From contig CAYZRZ010000008.1 of the NCBI GenBank assembly GCA_964480995.1, forward strand, positions 1-25,557: a stretch of DNA of 25,557 nt, given 5' to 3'. This DNA is from UBA1038 sp964480995. GTDB lineage: Bacteria > Bacillota > Clostridia > Christensenellales > Aristaeellaceae. The translations under genes and the position numbers were made by a program. Below the pieces are notes generated by a model. It did no database searches, had not been told where the DNA came from, and saw only the letters and a program-made list of their open reading frames with translations. Positions 8,054 to 15,678 of the stretch are shown here, one piece after another; positions within the stretch are counted from its first letter, which is position 1; each line of letters starts with the position of its first letter.

Positions 8054-8521
8054 GTGTACACGCAGGAAGATTACACAGCGATTGACAGGCAGTATAAAAG
8101 AAGGCTTTTGTGGTGCCTGACACCTGTCTCGATGCTGCTGATCGGGCTGATTATTTCATTTATCGCAAGAATAGAGTGGTTATCAGCGGTACTGCTGATC
8201 GCGGCCGGAGCGCTGTTTATCTTTTTATGGGACACGGTCCTCTCCCCTGTTCTTTCTTACCGCAAATTTTTGCGGGACCTGCTTTCAGGACGCAAGCGCG
8301 ATTACAGCGGCCGCTTTCAGGGCTTTGAGAGCATGAATATCATGCGCGAAGGCATCTCTTGCCGACCCTTCATGCTGAATGTCGGTGACGCGAAGGATGA
8401 AAAGGATGACCGCCTTTTATACTGGGACATACAGCATCCCTTGCCTGAGTGGCACGAGGGGATGAAACTTTGGGTATCCACCTTTGATAAATCCGTCTGT
8501 GATTGGCGGCCGGAGGCCTGA
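8054..8521 (+). CDS. Small membrane protein of unknown function
   Basis: This is a 155-residue protein that I do not recognise. Two hydrophobic helices lie at about residues 18-38 and 42-64, followed by a hydrophilic C-terminal part of about 85 residues with several Trp and acidic residues. The charge pattern (KRR before helix 1, RKFLRDLLSGRKRD after helix 2) puts both ends in the cytoplasm. The start is GTG at 8054, seven bases after AAAGGGGG; upstream ATG codons at 8021 and 8048 fall in the promoter or too close to the ribosome binding site. Its stop lies five bases before the start of the lipid phosphatase-kinase gene, so a role linked to membrane lipids is a guess from context only. Confidence 0.7.
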   Translation: MYTQEDYTAIDRQYKRRLLWCLTPVSMLLIGLIISFIARIEWLSAVLLIAAGALFIFLWDTVLSPVLSYRKFLRDLLSGRKRDYSGRFQGFESMNIMREGISCRPFMLNVGDAKDEKDDRLLYWDIQHPLPEWHEGMKLWVSTFDKSVCDWRPEA

Positions 8522-8526
8522 CCGCT

Positions 8527-9570
8527 GTGACTTCCTCGCGATCCGTCAGCATGGATAATCGACCGCGCCTTAAGTGGATCGCGGCGCTGCTTTGTATGAC
8601 CGCTTTTTTTCTCATCTCCTATTATATCGATCATCTGCAGCCATTGGATGAAATGATTTCTATTAGGATAGCGGCTTTGCGTTCCCCGGGCCTGACCGGG
8701 ATCATGAAGATTCTTTCGCACATGGCCGGACCGTCCGCGCTGATTATCGGCAGCCTGCTGCTGGCCATTCTGATCCGTCAGCGGCAAAAGTGGCTGTCCA
8801 TTTTTTTAAACCTATCCATCTCCGTGACACTGAACCTCGGCCTCAAGCAGATGTATGCCCGCCCCCGGCCGGCGATTATTACCGCCCTGGTCACAGAAAG
8901 CGGCTTCAGTTTCCCCAGCGGTCACAGCATGGGTTCAACCGCGTTCTATGGCTTCATTATCTACCTGATCGCGCAATCTGATATGAAGCCTGTGATCAAG
9001 CGCGCTGTATCCGCGCTGATCATCGCTCTGATCGGCCTGATCGGTTTCAGCAGGGTCTATCTGGGTGTGCACTACCTGTCGGACGTAATCGGCGGCTTTT
9101 TAGTTTCTTCAGTCTATCTGGTTGTGTTTACCGCCTTCGTCAACGCGTATATTGACCATGACGAAACCCTCAGCGAACGTATTCAGGGAGTAGGACGTCA
9201 GGATGACCTGCTGCACAGCTTCGCCCATGCCTTTGACGGCATCCTGTACGCGCTGAAGGCGGAACGCAACCTGGTCATTCATTTCGCGATGGCCGCGCTG
9301 GTCACCTCCCTCGCCTTTACTCTGCAATGCACACCGCAGGAGTGGTACATCCTGATTATATTATTTGGCCTTGTCATTACCTCGGAGATGATCAATACTG
9401 CCATTGAAACCCTGACCAACCTCGTTTCTCCTGAATATCACCCGCTGGCGAAGCTCGCCAAAGATACGGCGGCCGGCGCGGTGCTGGTGATGTCTATTGC
9501 CGCGGCGGTGATCGGTATCATCATCTTCGCGCCGAAGCTGTGGGTGCTGTTGCAAAACAGCCTGCACTGA
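8527..9570 (+). CDS. PAP2 phosphatase fused to DgkA-type lipid kinase
   Basis: The 347-residue membrane protein joins two enzyme families. The N-terminal part is a PAP2 phosphatase with motif C1 KQMYARPRP (107-115), C2 PSGH (130-133) and C3 SRVYLGVHYLSD (175-186), holding the catalytic His and Asp. The C-terminal part from about residue 230 is a diacylglycerol/undecaprenol kinase of the DgkA type, with FAHAFDGILYALKAERN near 232-248 and the catalytic ExxNTAIE at 287-294. PAP2 enzymes of this kind dephosphorylate undecaprenyl pyrophosphate or phosphatidate; the kinase phosphorylates undecaprenol or diacylglycerol. One protein could thus interconvert lipid carrier forms. GTG at 8527 is preferred, ten bases after GGAGG; ATG at 8551 has a weak site. 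The busR-like gene follows 16 bases later. Confidence 0.9.
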   Translation: MTSSRSVSMDNRPRLKWIAALLCMTAFFLISYYIDHLQPLDEMISIRIAALRSPGLTGIMKILSHMAGPSALIIGSLLLAILIRQRQKWLSIFLNLSISVTLNLGLKQMYARPRPAIITALVTESGFSFPSGHSMGSTAFYGFIIYLIAQSDMKPVIKRAVSALIIALIGLIGFSRVYLGVHYLSDVIGGFLVSSVYLVVFTAFVNAYIDHDETLSERIQGVGRQDDLLHSFAHAFDGILYALKAERNLVIHFAMAALVTSLAFTLQCTPQEWYILIILFGLVITSEMINTAIETLTNLVSPEYHPLAKLAKDTAAGAVLVMSIAAAVIGIIIFAPKLWVLLQNSLH

Positions 9571-9586
9571 GGCAAGGAGGCAGCCG

Positions 9587-10216
9587 ATGAGCAAAAAAGA
9601 AAAAGGTTCGCCCGCCTACTTGCAGGTGGCCATTGATATCGCGGGCCGGATAGCCGAAGGCGAGCTCAGAGAGGGCCAGCGTTTTTCAGGTCGCTCTTTG
9701 ATGAGCTCGAAATATGGCGTATCCCCCGAGACCATCCGACGGGCGCTTGGACTGCTTAATGAAATGGACATCGTATCCATTGAGCCCAGCAGCGGTGTGG
9801 TGGTCAAATCACGTGCCCGCGCAGCGCTCTATGCGCAGCGCCGCGGCGAAGCAGCGGACATGGGCCGCCTGCAGGAAGAACTGGACACGCTGACTGCCCA
9901 GCGCCGCGCGCTGGACCTGCGTATTGAAAGCGCGATAGCCCGCCTGACAGATACAGCTGAGCGATTCCGCCGCGGCGATTCGCTGCAGACCTATGAGTTC
10001 ACCATCAGCCCGGGCACTCGCATCGAAGGCTTAAGCATCTCTCAATCCGCCTTCAGACGTGAAACAGGAGCCACTATCCTGGGCATCCGGCGTGGGGAGA
10101 ACATCATCCTTTCCCCCTCCCCCGAAACCCTTCTCCGGGCAGCCGATGTGCTGATCGTGGTATGTGATATGCTGGTCGTACCCACCGTATCAGAATTTGT
10201 AAGCCGGACGAAGTAA
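9587..10216 (+). CDS. busR: BusR-like GntR/RCK_C transcriptional repressor, probable c-di-AMP sensor
   Basis: This 209-residue regulator has three parts: a GntR winged helix-turn-helix at about 7-78 (GVSPETIRRALGLL is the recognition region), a coiled coil at about 92-130 (LQEELDTLTAQRRALDLRIE), and an RCK_C (TrkA-C) domain at about 134-200. This order is that of BusR of Lactococcus and Streptococcus, a repressor of a betaine transporter that binds DNA when its RCK_C domain holds cyclic di-AMP. The next gene cluster is a glycine-betaine-type importer with a perfect palindrome in its promoter, which matches that role. ATG at 9587 follows AAGGAGG. It appears co-transcribed with the PAP2-DgkA gene and ends in its own terminator. 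The symbol rests on architecture and context. Confidence 0.87.
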   Translation: MSKKEKGSPAYLQVAIDIAGRIAEGELREGQRFSGRSLMSSKYGVSPETIRRALGLLNEMDIVSIEPSSGVVVKSRARAALYAQRRGEAADMGRLQEELDTLTAQRRALDLRIESAIARLTDTAERFRRGDSLQTYEFTISPGTRIEGLSISQSAFRRETGATILGIRRGENIILSPSPETLLRAADVLIVVCDMLVVPTVSEFVSRTK

Positions 10217-10240
10217 AACATTTTTCATATTGCCGCATTC

Positions 10241-10266
10241 AGCCTCATCATGAGGCTTTTCTTTTA
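10241..10266 (+). terminator. Terminator after busR
   Basis: AGCCTCA (10241-10247) pairs perfectly with TGAGGCT (10251-10257) around a 3-base loop, followed by TTTCTTTT. It separates the busR unit from the promoter of the betaine genes. Confidence 0.85.
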
Positions 10267-10277
10267 TGGTACCAGAC

Positions 10278-10306
10278 TTGACATTCCGACAACTTATAAT
10301 TATAAT
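10278..10306 (+). promoter_or_regulatory. Consensus promoter of the betaine ABC operon
   Basis: TTGACA (10278-10283) and TATAAT (10301-10306) are both perfect, with a 17-base spacer. Such a promoter would be strong unless repressed. Transcription should start near 10313, leaving a leader of about 60 bases to the ATG at 10372. Confidence 0.92.
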
Positions 10307-10318
10307 GCAAGTTGTCGG
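10286..10318 (+). promoter_or_regulatory. Inverted-repeat operator, probable BusR site
   Basis: CCGACAACTT (10286-10295) and AAGTTGTCGG (10309-10318) form a perfect 10-bp inverted repeat with 13 bases between the arms. The left arm lies in the promoter spacer and the right arm covers the expected transcription start, so a bound protein would block RNA polymerase. The gene for a BusR-like repressor ends 70 bases upstream. That BusR is the binder is inference from context. Confidence 0.8.
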
Positions 10319-10371
10319 TTGATGAATGATTAACCATATGCTATACAAGACAAGACAGAAAGGAACTTTGT

Positions 10372-11355
10372 ATGAAACGATTCACGATACTGATGCTCGC
10401 GGCACTGATAACAGCCGCTTTTGCCGCCGTACCCGCAGGCGCCTCATCCGGAGATACGATCATTTTCGCCGATGTCGGATGGGACTCTATCCGACTGCAT
10501 AACGCCATTGCCGGAACAGTCGCAAAGACCGTATTTGACTATAACTGGGAGGAAATTTCAGGTTCAACGCCTATCACAAGCGAGGGTGTTATGTCAGGGG
10601 ACATTGATGTTCATATGGAAATGTGGACAGACAACCTGCCCAGCTATGCGGATGATATCGCGTCAGGCCGCCTGCGGGAAGTATCCGTCAACTTTGACGA
10701 TAACTTCCAGGGCTTGTATGTACCCCGCTACGTCATCGAAGGCGACCCTGAGCGCGGCATCGAAGCCACGGCCCCCGACCTGAAGACTGTCGCGGATCTC
10801 AAAAACTACGCGGATATATTCCCGGACCGTGAAGATCCCGGTAAAGGCCGAATCTTCGGCGGACTGCCCGGCTGGGAAGTGACCGAGATCATCGGCCGCA
10901 AGGTAGAATACTACGGCTTGGATGAATACTATAACCACGTACCTACAGGCAGCGACGCGGCTTTGAACGCCGCGATCACCAGAGCCTGGGACCGCGGAGA
11001 AGCCATCGTCGCCTACTACTGGGAACCAACCTGGCTGATGGGGATGTACGACTTTGTGCTGCTGGAAGATGCTCCCTTCAACCCCGATACTTACCATGCC
11101 GGCGAGACGGAGATTCCCCCGATGAGGGTGACCATCTGCGTCAGCAACGATTTCGCGAAGGAAAGCCCGGAGTTTGTTAACTTCCTGAGCAATTATCAAA
11201 CCTCGTCCGCTCTTACCAGCGAGGCCTTGGCGCACATGCAGGATACAGGCGACGATTATGCGGCAACCGCGCGCTGGTTTTTGCTTAAACATCCCGAGCT
11301 GGTCGACGCCTGGCTGAGCCCTGAACAGGCGGATACGCTGCGCGCGGCGCTCTAA
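10372..11355 (+). CDS. Glycine betaine/choline-type ABC transporter substrate-binding protein
   Basis: The 327-residue protein starts with a signal peptide (MKRFTILMLAALITAAFAAVPAGA) that has no lipobox cysteine, so it is predicted as a secreted rather than lipid-anchored binding protein. The mature part matches the OpuAC/ProX-like family: GWDSIRLHN at the N-terminus, HMEMWTDN, GGLPGWEVTE and YYWEPTWLM hold aromatic residues of the kind that form the cage around a quaternary ammonium group. The family captures osmoprotectants such as glycine betaine, carnitine or proline betaine; which one is not decidable here. The ribosome binding site is AAAGGA. It is the first gene after the BusR-type promoter, with the permease 21 bases downstream. 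Confidence 0.9.
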   Translation: MKRFTILMLAALITAAFAAVPAGASSGDTIIFADVGWDSIRLHNAIAGTVAKTVFDYNWEEISGSTPITSEGVMSGDIDVHMEMWTDNLPSYADDIASGRLREVSVNFDDNFQGLYVPRYVIEGDPERGIEATAPDLKTVADLKNYADIFPDREDPGKGRIFGGLPGWEVTEIIGRKVEYYGLDEYYNHVPTGSDAALNAAITRAWDRGEAIVAYYWEPTWLMGMYDFVLLEDAPFNPDTYHAGETEIPPMRVTICVSNDFAKESPEFVNFLSNYQTSSALTSEALAHMQDTGDDYAATARWFLLKHPELVDAWLSPEQADTLRAAL

Positions 11356-11376
11356 GGATGAGGTAATGTATACTCT

Positions 11377-12300
11377 ATGAGTGAACTTGGTAATTTTCCA
11401 TTTGTCTTCAAGCCCAACGTGACTGCCATCGATCGCGCCATGCGCGAGTTCGCGGCCAGCGCTGCGTGGCTGTTTGAAGACATCATCGGTCAGGGCTTGA
11501 TCACCCTTGTCAATACCATTAACCGGCTGCTTGGGTTTATCCCCTGGTTTGTGATGGTATTGTTTGTCTTTGCGCTGGGCTGGCGCGCCCGCGGCAGCCT
11601 GCGCAGCGGCATCCTGTATGCCGCCATGCTGTGCGCGGTAGGTGTTGTCGGCTTATGGCAGCTGATGTACATGACGCTGTCCATCGTACTGGCAAGCGTG
11701 CTGCTCGCGTTTATCATCGGCCTGCCTACAGGCATTCTCCTGTCAGCCTCCGACCGCGCCATGCGCATCGCCAGGCCCATCCTTGATACGATGCAGACCA
11801 TGCCGGTCTTCGTGTACCTGATCCCGGCACTGCTGCTGTTTGGTCTGGGCTCGGCCTCCGCCGTGATCGCCACAGTCATCTACGCGGTTGTCCCGGTGAT
11901 CCGCCTGACAAGCCTTGGCATCCGCCAGGTGGATGAAAGCGTTGTGGAGGCCTCACGTTCCTTCGGCTCCACACGCATGCAGACACTGACGAAGGTACAG
12001 ATCCCTCAAGCCATGCCGACCATTATGGCCGGTGTCAACCAGACACTGATGATGGCCATGTCTATGGTGGTGACCTGTTCCATGATCGGCGCAAGGGGTC
12101 TGGGCAACGAGGTGCTGATTGCCGTCAACCGGACCGAGATCGGACGCGGCTTGGTATCCGGCTTTTCGGTCGTTATCCTGGCCGTCCTGCTGGACCGGAT
12201 GACCCAGGGCTGGTTCAGCGATGAAAAGCGCCTGGCCAGGCAGGATCGCAGGTTAAGGGTGAAAATTAAAAGAGAAGCGGGCGGTGACAGCAATGGCTGA
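11377..12300 (+). CDS. Glycine betaine-type ABC transporter permease (OpuAB/ProW-like)
   Basis: This 307-residue polytopic protein has hydrophobic segments from about residue 55 onward and the cytoplasmic EAA-type coupling loop DESVVEASRSFGSTRMQTLT near residues 187-206, followed by VQIPQAMPTIMAG. These are characteristic of the OpuAB/ProW family. Unlike OpuABC or BusAB fusions it carries no substrate-binding domain, in agreement with the separate binding-protein gene upstream. The ATG at 11377 has GGATGAGG about 13 bases upstream, a longer spacing than usual, but no better in-frame start is seen. The 3' end overlaps the ATPase gene. Confidence 0.92.
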   Translation: MSELGNFPFVFKPNVTAIDRAMREFAASAAWLFEDIIGQGLITLVNTINRLLGFIPWFVMVLFVFALGWRARGSLRSGILYAAMLCAVGVVGLWQLMYMTLSIVLASVLLAFIIGLPTGILLSASDRAMRIARPILDTMQTMPVFVYLIPALLLFGLGSASAVIATVIYAVVPVIRLTSLGIRQVDESVVEASRSFGSTRMQTLTKVQIPQAMPTIMAGVNQTLMMAMSMVVTCSMIGARGLGNEVLIAVNRTEIGRGLVSGFSVVILAVLLDRMTQGWFSDEKRLARQDRRLRVKIKREAGGDSNG

Positions 12301-13534
12301 AAGTAGAGACAATATCATTGAGGTTCATCACCTGTCCAAGCTCTACGGGCCTAACCGTGAGGCGGCTGTCCGCATGATGAAGCAAGGGTCTGACAAGGAT
12401 GAGGTTTTCAAAAAGACGGGTGCTACCGTAGCGCTTTGGGATGTCAACCTGAAGATCAAGCGCGGAGGTATCTTTGTAGTCATCGGCCTGTCCGGTTCAG
12501 GCAAATCAACCGTTGTACGCTGCCTTAACAGGCTCAACAGCCCAAGCAGCGGCAGCGTGTTGTTTGAAGGGCATGATATTACGAAGTTTGACAAGCGTGA
12601 ATTGCTTGAGCTGAGAAGGACGAAGATGTCAATGGTCTTTCAATCCTTCGGCCTGCTCAGCCACCGGGATGTACTCAGCAACGCGGCCTACGGCCTGGAA
12701 CTGCGCGGCGTCAGCAAGGCGGAGCGTGAGCAAAAAGCGCGGGAGACTTTAGCCATGGTAGGCCTCTCCGGCTGGGAGCATCAGAGCTGTGACAGCCTCT
12801 CCGGCGGCATGCGCCAGCGGGTGGGCATCGCCCGAGCGCTGACCAACGACCCGGATGTACTGCTGATGGATGAGCCGTTCTCGGCTCTGGATCCTCTGGT
12901 GCGCAAAGACATGCAGTTTGAGCTGCTGAAGATCCAGCGGAAGCTGAACAAAACTGTCGTATTCATTACTCATGACATTGATGAAGCCTTCAAGCTTGGC
13001 GATACAGTCGCCATCATGCAGGGCGGAAAAGTGATACAGGTGGACACGCCGGAGAACCTCAGCGCTCATCCCAGCGGTGATTATGTGCGCCGCTTCATTG
13101 AGGGGGCTGACCTGTCACGCGTCACTTCTGTCAAAAACGTGATGATCACGCCCACAGCCCTGGCCCGCCTGAGCGATCAGCCCCGGCGCGCTATTGACAT
13201 CATGAACAAAAACGCCTTTTCCACCGTGTATGTGGTGGACGACAAGCTTATGCTGCGCGGCATTCTCACGATCGGCGAAGCCGTGCGCGCTCACCGCGAG
13301 CAATTGAAAATCGGGGATGTCATGATCACGGATTATCAGACCGTTTCGCCCGACGCGACCGTACGAGAGGTGATGCCTGTATCCGCGCAGTCCCCCTATC
13401 CGGTTGCCGTGATCGACGAAACAGGCCAGCTGCAGGGCATCGTAACCAAGGCTTCGGTGCTTTCCTCCATGGTCAATGAGGATGACAAGGCTTCATTATC
13501 ACCCTTCAGTGGTCCCCTCACCGGTACACGGTGA
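12293..13534 (+). CDS. Glycine betaine-type ABC transporter ATP-binding protein with tandem CBS domains (OpuAA/ProV-like)
   Basis: The 413-residue protein has one ABC ATPase domain with Walker A GLSGSGKS (65-72), signature LSGGMRQR and Walker B LLMDEPF, preceded by the ProV-type N-terminal segment (VRMMKQGSDKDEVFKKTG) that is normal in this family. Two CBS domains fill the C-terminal part from about residue 280. In OpuA these sense ionic strength and, in some species, bind c-di-AMP, which would be a second control on top of BusR. I choose ATG at 12293; an in-frame GTG at 12284 is an alternative and adds three residues. It overlaps the permease end by 8 bases. The last codons lie in a long hairpin. 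Confidence 0.92.
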   Translation: MAESRDNIIEVHHLSKLYGPNREAAVRMMKQGSDKDEVFKKTGATVALWDVNLKIKRGGIFVVIGLSGSGKSTVVRCLNRLNSPSSGSVLFEGHDITKFDKRELLELRRTKMSMVFQSFGLLSHRDVLSNAAYGLELRGVSKAEREQKARETLAMVGLSGWEHQSCDSLSGGMRQRVGIARALTNDPDVLLMDEPFSALDPLVRKDMQFELLKIQRKLNKTVVFITHDIDEAFKLGDTVAIMQGGKVIQVDTPENLSAHPSGDYVRRFIEGADLSRVTSVKNVMITPTALARLSDQPRRAIDIMNKNAFSTVYVVDDKLMLRGILTIGEAVRAHREQLKIGDVMITDYQTVSPDATVREVMPVSAQSPYPVAVIDETGQLQGIVTKASVLSSMVNEDDKASLSPFSGPLTGTR

Positions 13535-13541
13535 GGGGACC
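13511..13541 (+). terminator. Long hairpin at the end of the betaine operon
   Basis: A perfect 13-bp stem (GGTCCCCTCACCG, 13511-13523, against 13529-13541) with a 5-base loop spans the stop codon of the ATPase gene. No T-run follows, so it may protect the mRNA 3' end or need help to terminate. It is the only terminator-like structure for this operon. Confidence 0.55.
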
Positions 13542-13574
13542 ATCATTTGCTGATCAAGATTGATCCTGAACGGA

Positions 13575-14198
<624 letters not shown>

Positions 14199-14202
14199 TA
14201 TA

Positions 14203-14241
14203 AAAAACACTGTGACTTTGTATCAAAATCACAGTGTTTTT
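14203..14241 (-). terminator. Terminator of the tRNA unit, target of the intron
   Basis: On the minus strand a perfect 13-bp stem (AAAAACACTGTGA, 14229-14241, against 14203-14215) is extended inside the loop by four more pairs (TTTG with CAAA) and followed by TTTTTTATA. It begins one base after the CCA end of tRNA-Glu. The intron starts at 14198, directly after this T-run. Confidence 0.88.
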
Positions 14242-14242
14242 A

Positions 14243-14318
14243 TGGCACCTCCGACGGGATTCGAACCCGTGTTGCCGCCTTGAGAGGGCGGTGTCCTAGG
14301 CCACTAGACCACGGAGGC
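14243..14318 (-). tRNA. tRNA-Glu (anticodon CTC)
   Basis: A complete cloverleaf of 76 bases with encoded CCA. The acceptor stem is GCCTCCG/CGGAGGT with a G discriminator, the anticodon stem is CCGCC/GGCGG around CTCTCAA with CTC at 14282-14284, and the T arm reads CGGGTTCGAATCCCG. It reads GAG codons only; a TTC-anticodon Glu tRNA must be elsewhere. Confidence 0.96.
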
Positions 14319-14323
14319 AAACT

Positions 14324-14397
14324 TGGCTGGGGAACTAGGATTCGAACCTAGACAATACGAGTCAGAGTCGTAGGTGCTGCCGTTACACAATTCCCCA
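14324..14397 (-). tRNA. tRNA-Gln (anticodon CTG)
   Basis: A complete cloverleaf of 74 bases with encoded CCA. The acceptor stem is TGGGGAA/TTCCCCA, the anticodon stem TACGA/TCGTA surrounds CTCTGAC with CTG at 14363-14365, and the T arm reads CTAGGTTCGAATCCTAG. It lies five bases before tRNA-Glu in the same transcript and decodes CAG. Confidence 0.96.
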
Positions 14398-14425
14398 CCG
14401 TCAGCCGCTTGAGACTGCGAAAGCT

Positions 14426-14454
14426 ATCATATAAAAAACGCGGAGATATGTCAA
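14426..14454 (-). promoter_or_regulatory. Promoter of the tRNA-Gln/tRNA-Glu unit
   Basis: On the minus strand TTGACA (14449-14454) and TATGAT (14426-14431) are 17 bases apart. The transcript would begin about 20 bases before tRNA-Gln. Confidence 0.88.
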
Positions 14455-14539
14455 GCCCAAATTCACTTATATTTAATCGGGAGTGAGTTGCAAAGTGCAA
14501 AGTGAAAGTGAATAGTAACCTTATAGTTCGGGAAAAACA

Positions 14540-14568
14540 TTGACACTATTTCTTGATTGTGGTAGTTT
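14540..14568 (+). promoter_or_regulatory. Probable promoter of rplU-prp-rpmA
   Basis: TTGACA (14540-14545) is perfect; TAGTTT (14563-14568) follows at 17 bases and is a weak -10 box. It is the only good candidate between the divergent tRNA promoter and rplU. The AT-rich stretch before it (14461-14513) holds short TGCAAAG-like direct repeats and an ATTCACTT/AAGTGAAT inverted repeat. Confidence 0.55.
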
Positions 14569-14574
14569 ATGGGG

Positions 14575-14660
14575 TAGCCGCTCGGGAGAGGCTCAAATGC
14601 GCATGCGCTGCCTCGTGGCTGAAAATGCTTCAAGGGTCCCGGCGAGTAAAGTAATGGAGG
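14575..14660 (+). ncRNA. Structured L21 leader (r-protein autoregulatory type, probable)
   Basis: The 5' UTR before rplU is G+C-rich and can fold: CTCGGGA (about 14581-14587) can pair with TCCCGGCGAG further down, GAGGC with GCCTC, and GCGCATGCGC is self-complementary. Its place directly before rplU, and the string CCGCTCGGGAGAGGCT, fit the L21 leader family known from Bacillota, in which a ribosomal protein is thought to control the operon by binding its own mRNA. I have no covariance score, so the family assignment is provisional. Confidence 0.5.
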
Positions 14661-14668
14661 TGCTGCAA

Positions 14669-14974
14669 GTGTACGCAATTATCGCGACCGGCGGCAAACA
14701 GTATCGCGTCTCAGAGGGAGACATCATCTACATCGAAAAGCTCGACAATCAGGTTGACGATTCCGTTTCTTTCCCCGTGCTGATGCTGGGCGGAGAAGTC
14801 GTCAAGGCGGGCAATCCCCTGGTTGAAGGCGCTGAGGTCACCGGCAAGGTGCTCCAGCATGGCCGCGGCCAGAAAATCATCGTGTACAAGTACAAGAGCA
14901 AGAAGAACTACCGCCGTAAGCAGGGCCATCGCCAGCCTTTCACCAAGGTGGAGATCACCGGCATCAAGGGCTGA
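14669..14974 (+). CDS. rplU: 50S ribosomal protein L21
   Basis: The 101-residue protein has the length and text of bacterial L21: MYAIIATGGKQYRVSEGD at the N-terminus, the basic stretch YKYKSKKNYRRKQGHRQPFT and the C-terminal end VEITGIKG. L21 binds 23S rRNA in the large subunit. The start is GTG at 14669, eight bases after GGAGG; the frame stays open upstream to 14540, but that part is the leader RNA. It is followed by prp with one base between, then rpmA, the standard gene order. Confidence 0.97.
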   Translation: MYAIIATGGKQYRVSEGDIIYIEKLDNQVDDSVSFPVLMLGGEVVKAGNPLVEGAEVTGKVLQHGRGQKIIVYKYKSKKNYRRKQGHRQPFTKVEITGIKG

Positions 14975-14975
14975 G

Positions 14976-15299
14976 ATGACAAGCGTCCTGCTGTACAAAG
15001 GGTCTGAGGGCAAGCTATCCGGTTACCGCGTCAGCGGCCACGCCGGGTTTGCCCGGGCCGGGCAGGATATTGTATGCGCCGCCATCTCCTTTATGTCCAT
15101 TGCCTGCGCCAACGCCCTGGAACGCGTGGCCGGCATGAAGCCTGAAGTGACTGAAAAGGACGCCGTGCTGGAAGTGAAGCTGCACGATCCCAACGAACAG
15201 GCGCTCACCATCTTCAAGGTATTTGAGAGCGGCATGAGGGACCTAAAAGAGGCCTACCCCACACACATTAAGCTCAGCGAAGCTGGGCTGCCTAAATGA
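14976..15299 (+). CDS. prp: Ribosomal-processing cysteine protease Prp
   Basis: This 107-residue protein has the Prp signature: GHAG (catalytic His) followed by GQDIVCAAIS (catalytic Cys). Prp is an essential protease of Bacillota and related groups that removes the N-terminal extension of ribosomal protein L27 before it enters the ribosome. The gene lies between rplU and rpmA, its usual place, and the L27 made from the next gene has the matching extension. ATG at 14976 follows AAGGG at five bases and starts one base after the rplU stop; the longer frame upstream overlaps rplU and is not used. Confidence 0.96.
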   Translation: MTSVLLYKGSEGKLSGYRVSGHAGFARAGQDIVCAAISFMSIACANALERVAGMKPEVTEKDAVLEVKLHDPNEQALTIFKVFESGMRDLKEAYPTHIKLSEAGLPK

Positions 15300-15316
15300 A
15301 ACGGAGGAAAATAACC

Positions 15317-15619
15317 ATGTTGAGAATGAATCTTCAGCTTTTCGCCCACAAAAAGGGCGGCGGTTCCACGAAGAACGGACGCGACAGCGCATCCAAGCGC
15401 CTTGGTACCAAGCGTGCCGACGGTCAGTTTGTGTTGTCCGGTAATATTCTTGTCCGTCAGCGCGGCACCAAGATACACCCCGGCACCAACGTTGACATCG
15501 GCAAGGATGATACCCTGTTCGCCGTGGCGGATGGCGTTGTACGCTTTGAGCACTTTGGCAAGTTCAAGAAAAAGGTCAGCGTATATCCCAAGGCTGAGCT
15601 GGAAGCCGTCGCGCAATAA
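15317..15619 (+). CDS. rpmA: 50S ribosomal protein L27 with N-terminal extension
   Basis: The 100-residue protein begins MLRMNLQLFAHKKGGGSTKN. The segment MNLQLFA before HKKGGG is the Prp cleavage extension known from Staphylococcus L27, where cleavage after the FFA-like position exposes the HKKG or SKKG end that reaches the peptidyl transferase centre. The rest (DSASKRLGTKRADGQFV and the GNILVRQRGTK region) is typical L27. ATG at 15317 has GGAGG nine bases upstream. The usual next gene, obgE, is not present; a terminator-like hairpin and an insertion sequence remnant follow. Confidence 0.97.
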   Translation: MLRMNLQLFAHKKGGGSTKNGRDSASKRLGTKRADGQFVLSGNILVRQRGTKIHPGTNVDIGKDDTLFAVADGVVRFEHFGKFKKKVSVYPKAELEAVAQ

Positions 15620-15678
15620 CTTATTGCATTATTTAAGGGGCTTTAGTAAAACTGCAGCCCGCCCCAAAGGAAAAAACG

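Noticed and set aside
10421..10783. Alternative 120-codon frame inside the betaine-binding-protein gene
   Set aside because: Out-of-frame shadow with no features; the binding-protein frame is continuous and motif-rich.
14461..14513. Short direct repeats (TGCAAAG) and an 8-bp inverted repeat before rplU
   Set aside because: Too short and too AT-rich to be told from chance; mentioned under the promoter but not claimed as a binding site.
14540..14668. Longer L21 starting at 14540
   Set aside because: The extra residues are not found in L21; this stretch is the promoter and leader RNA.
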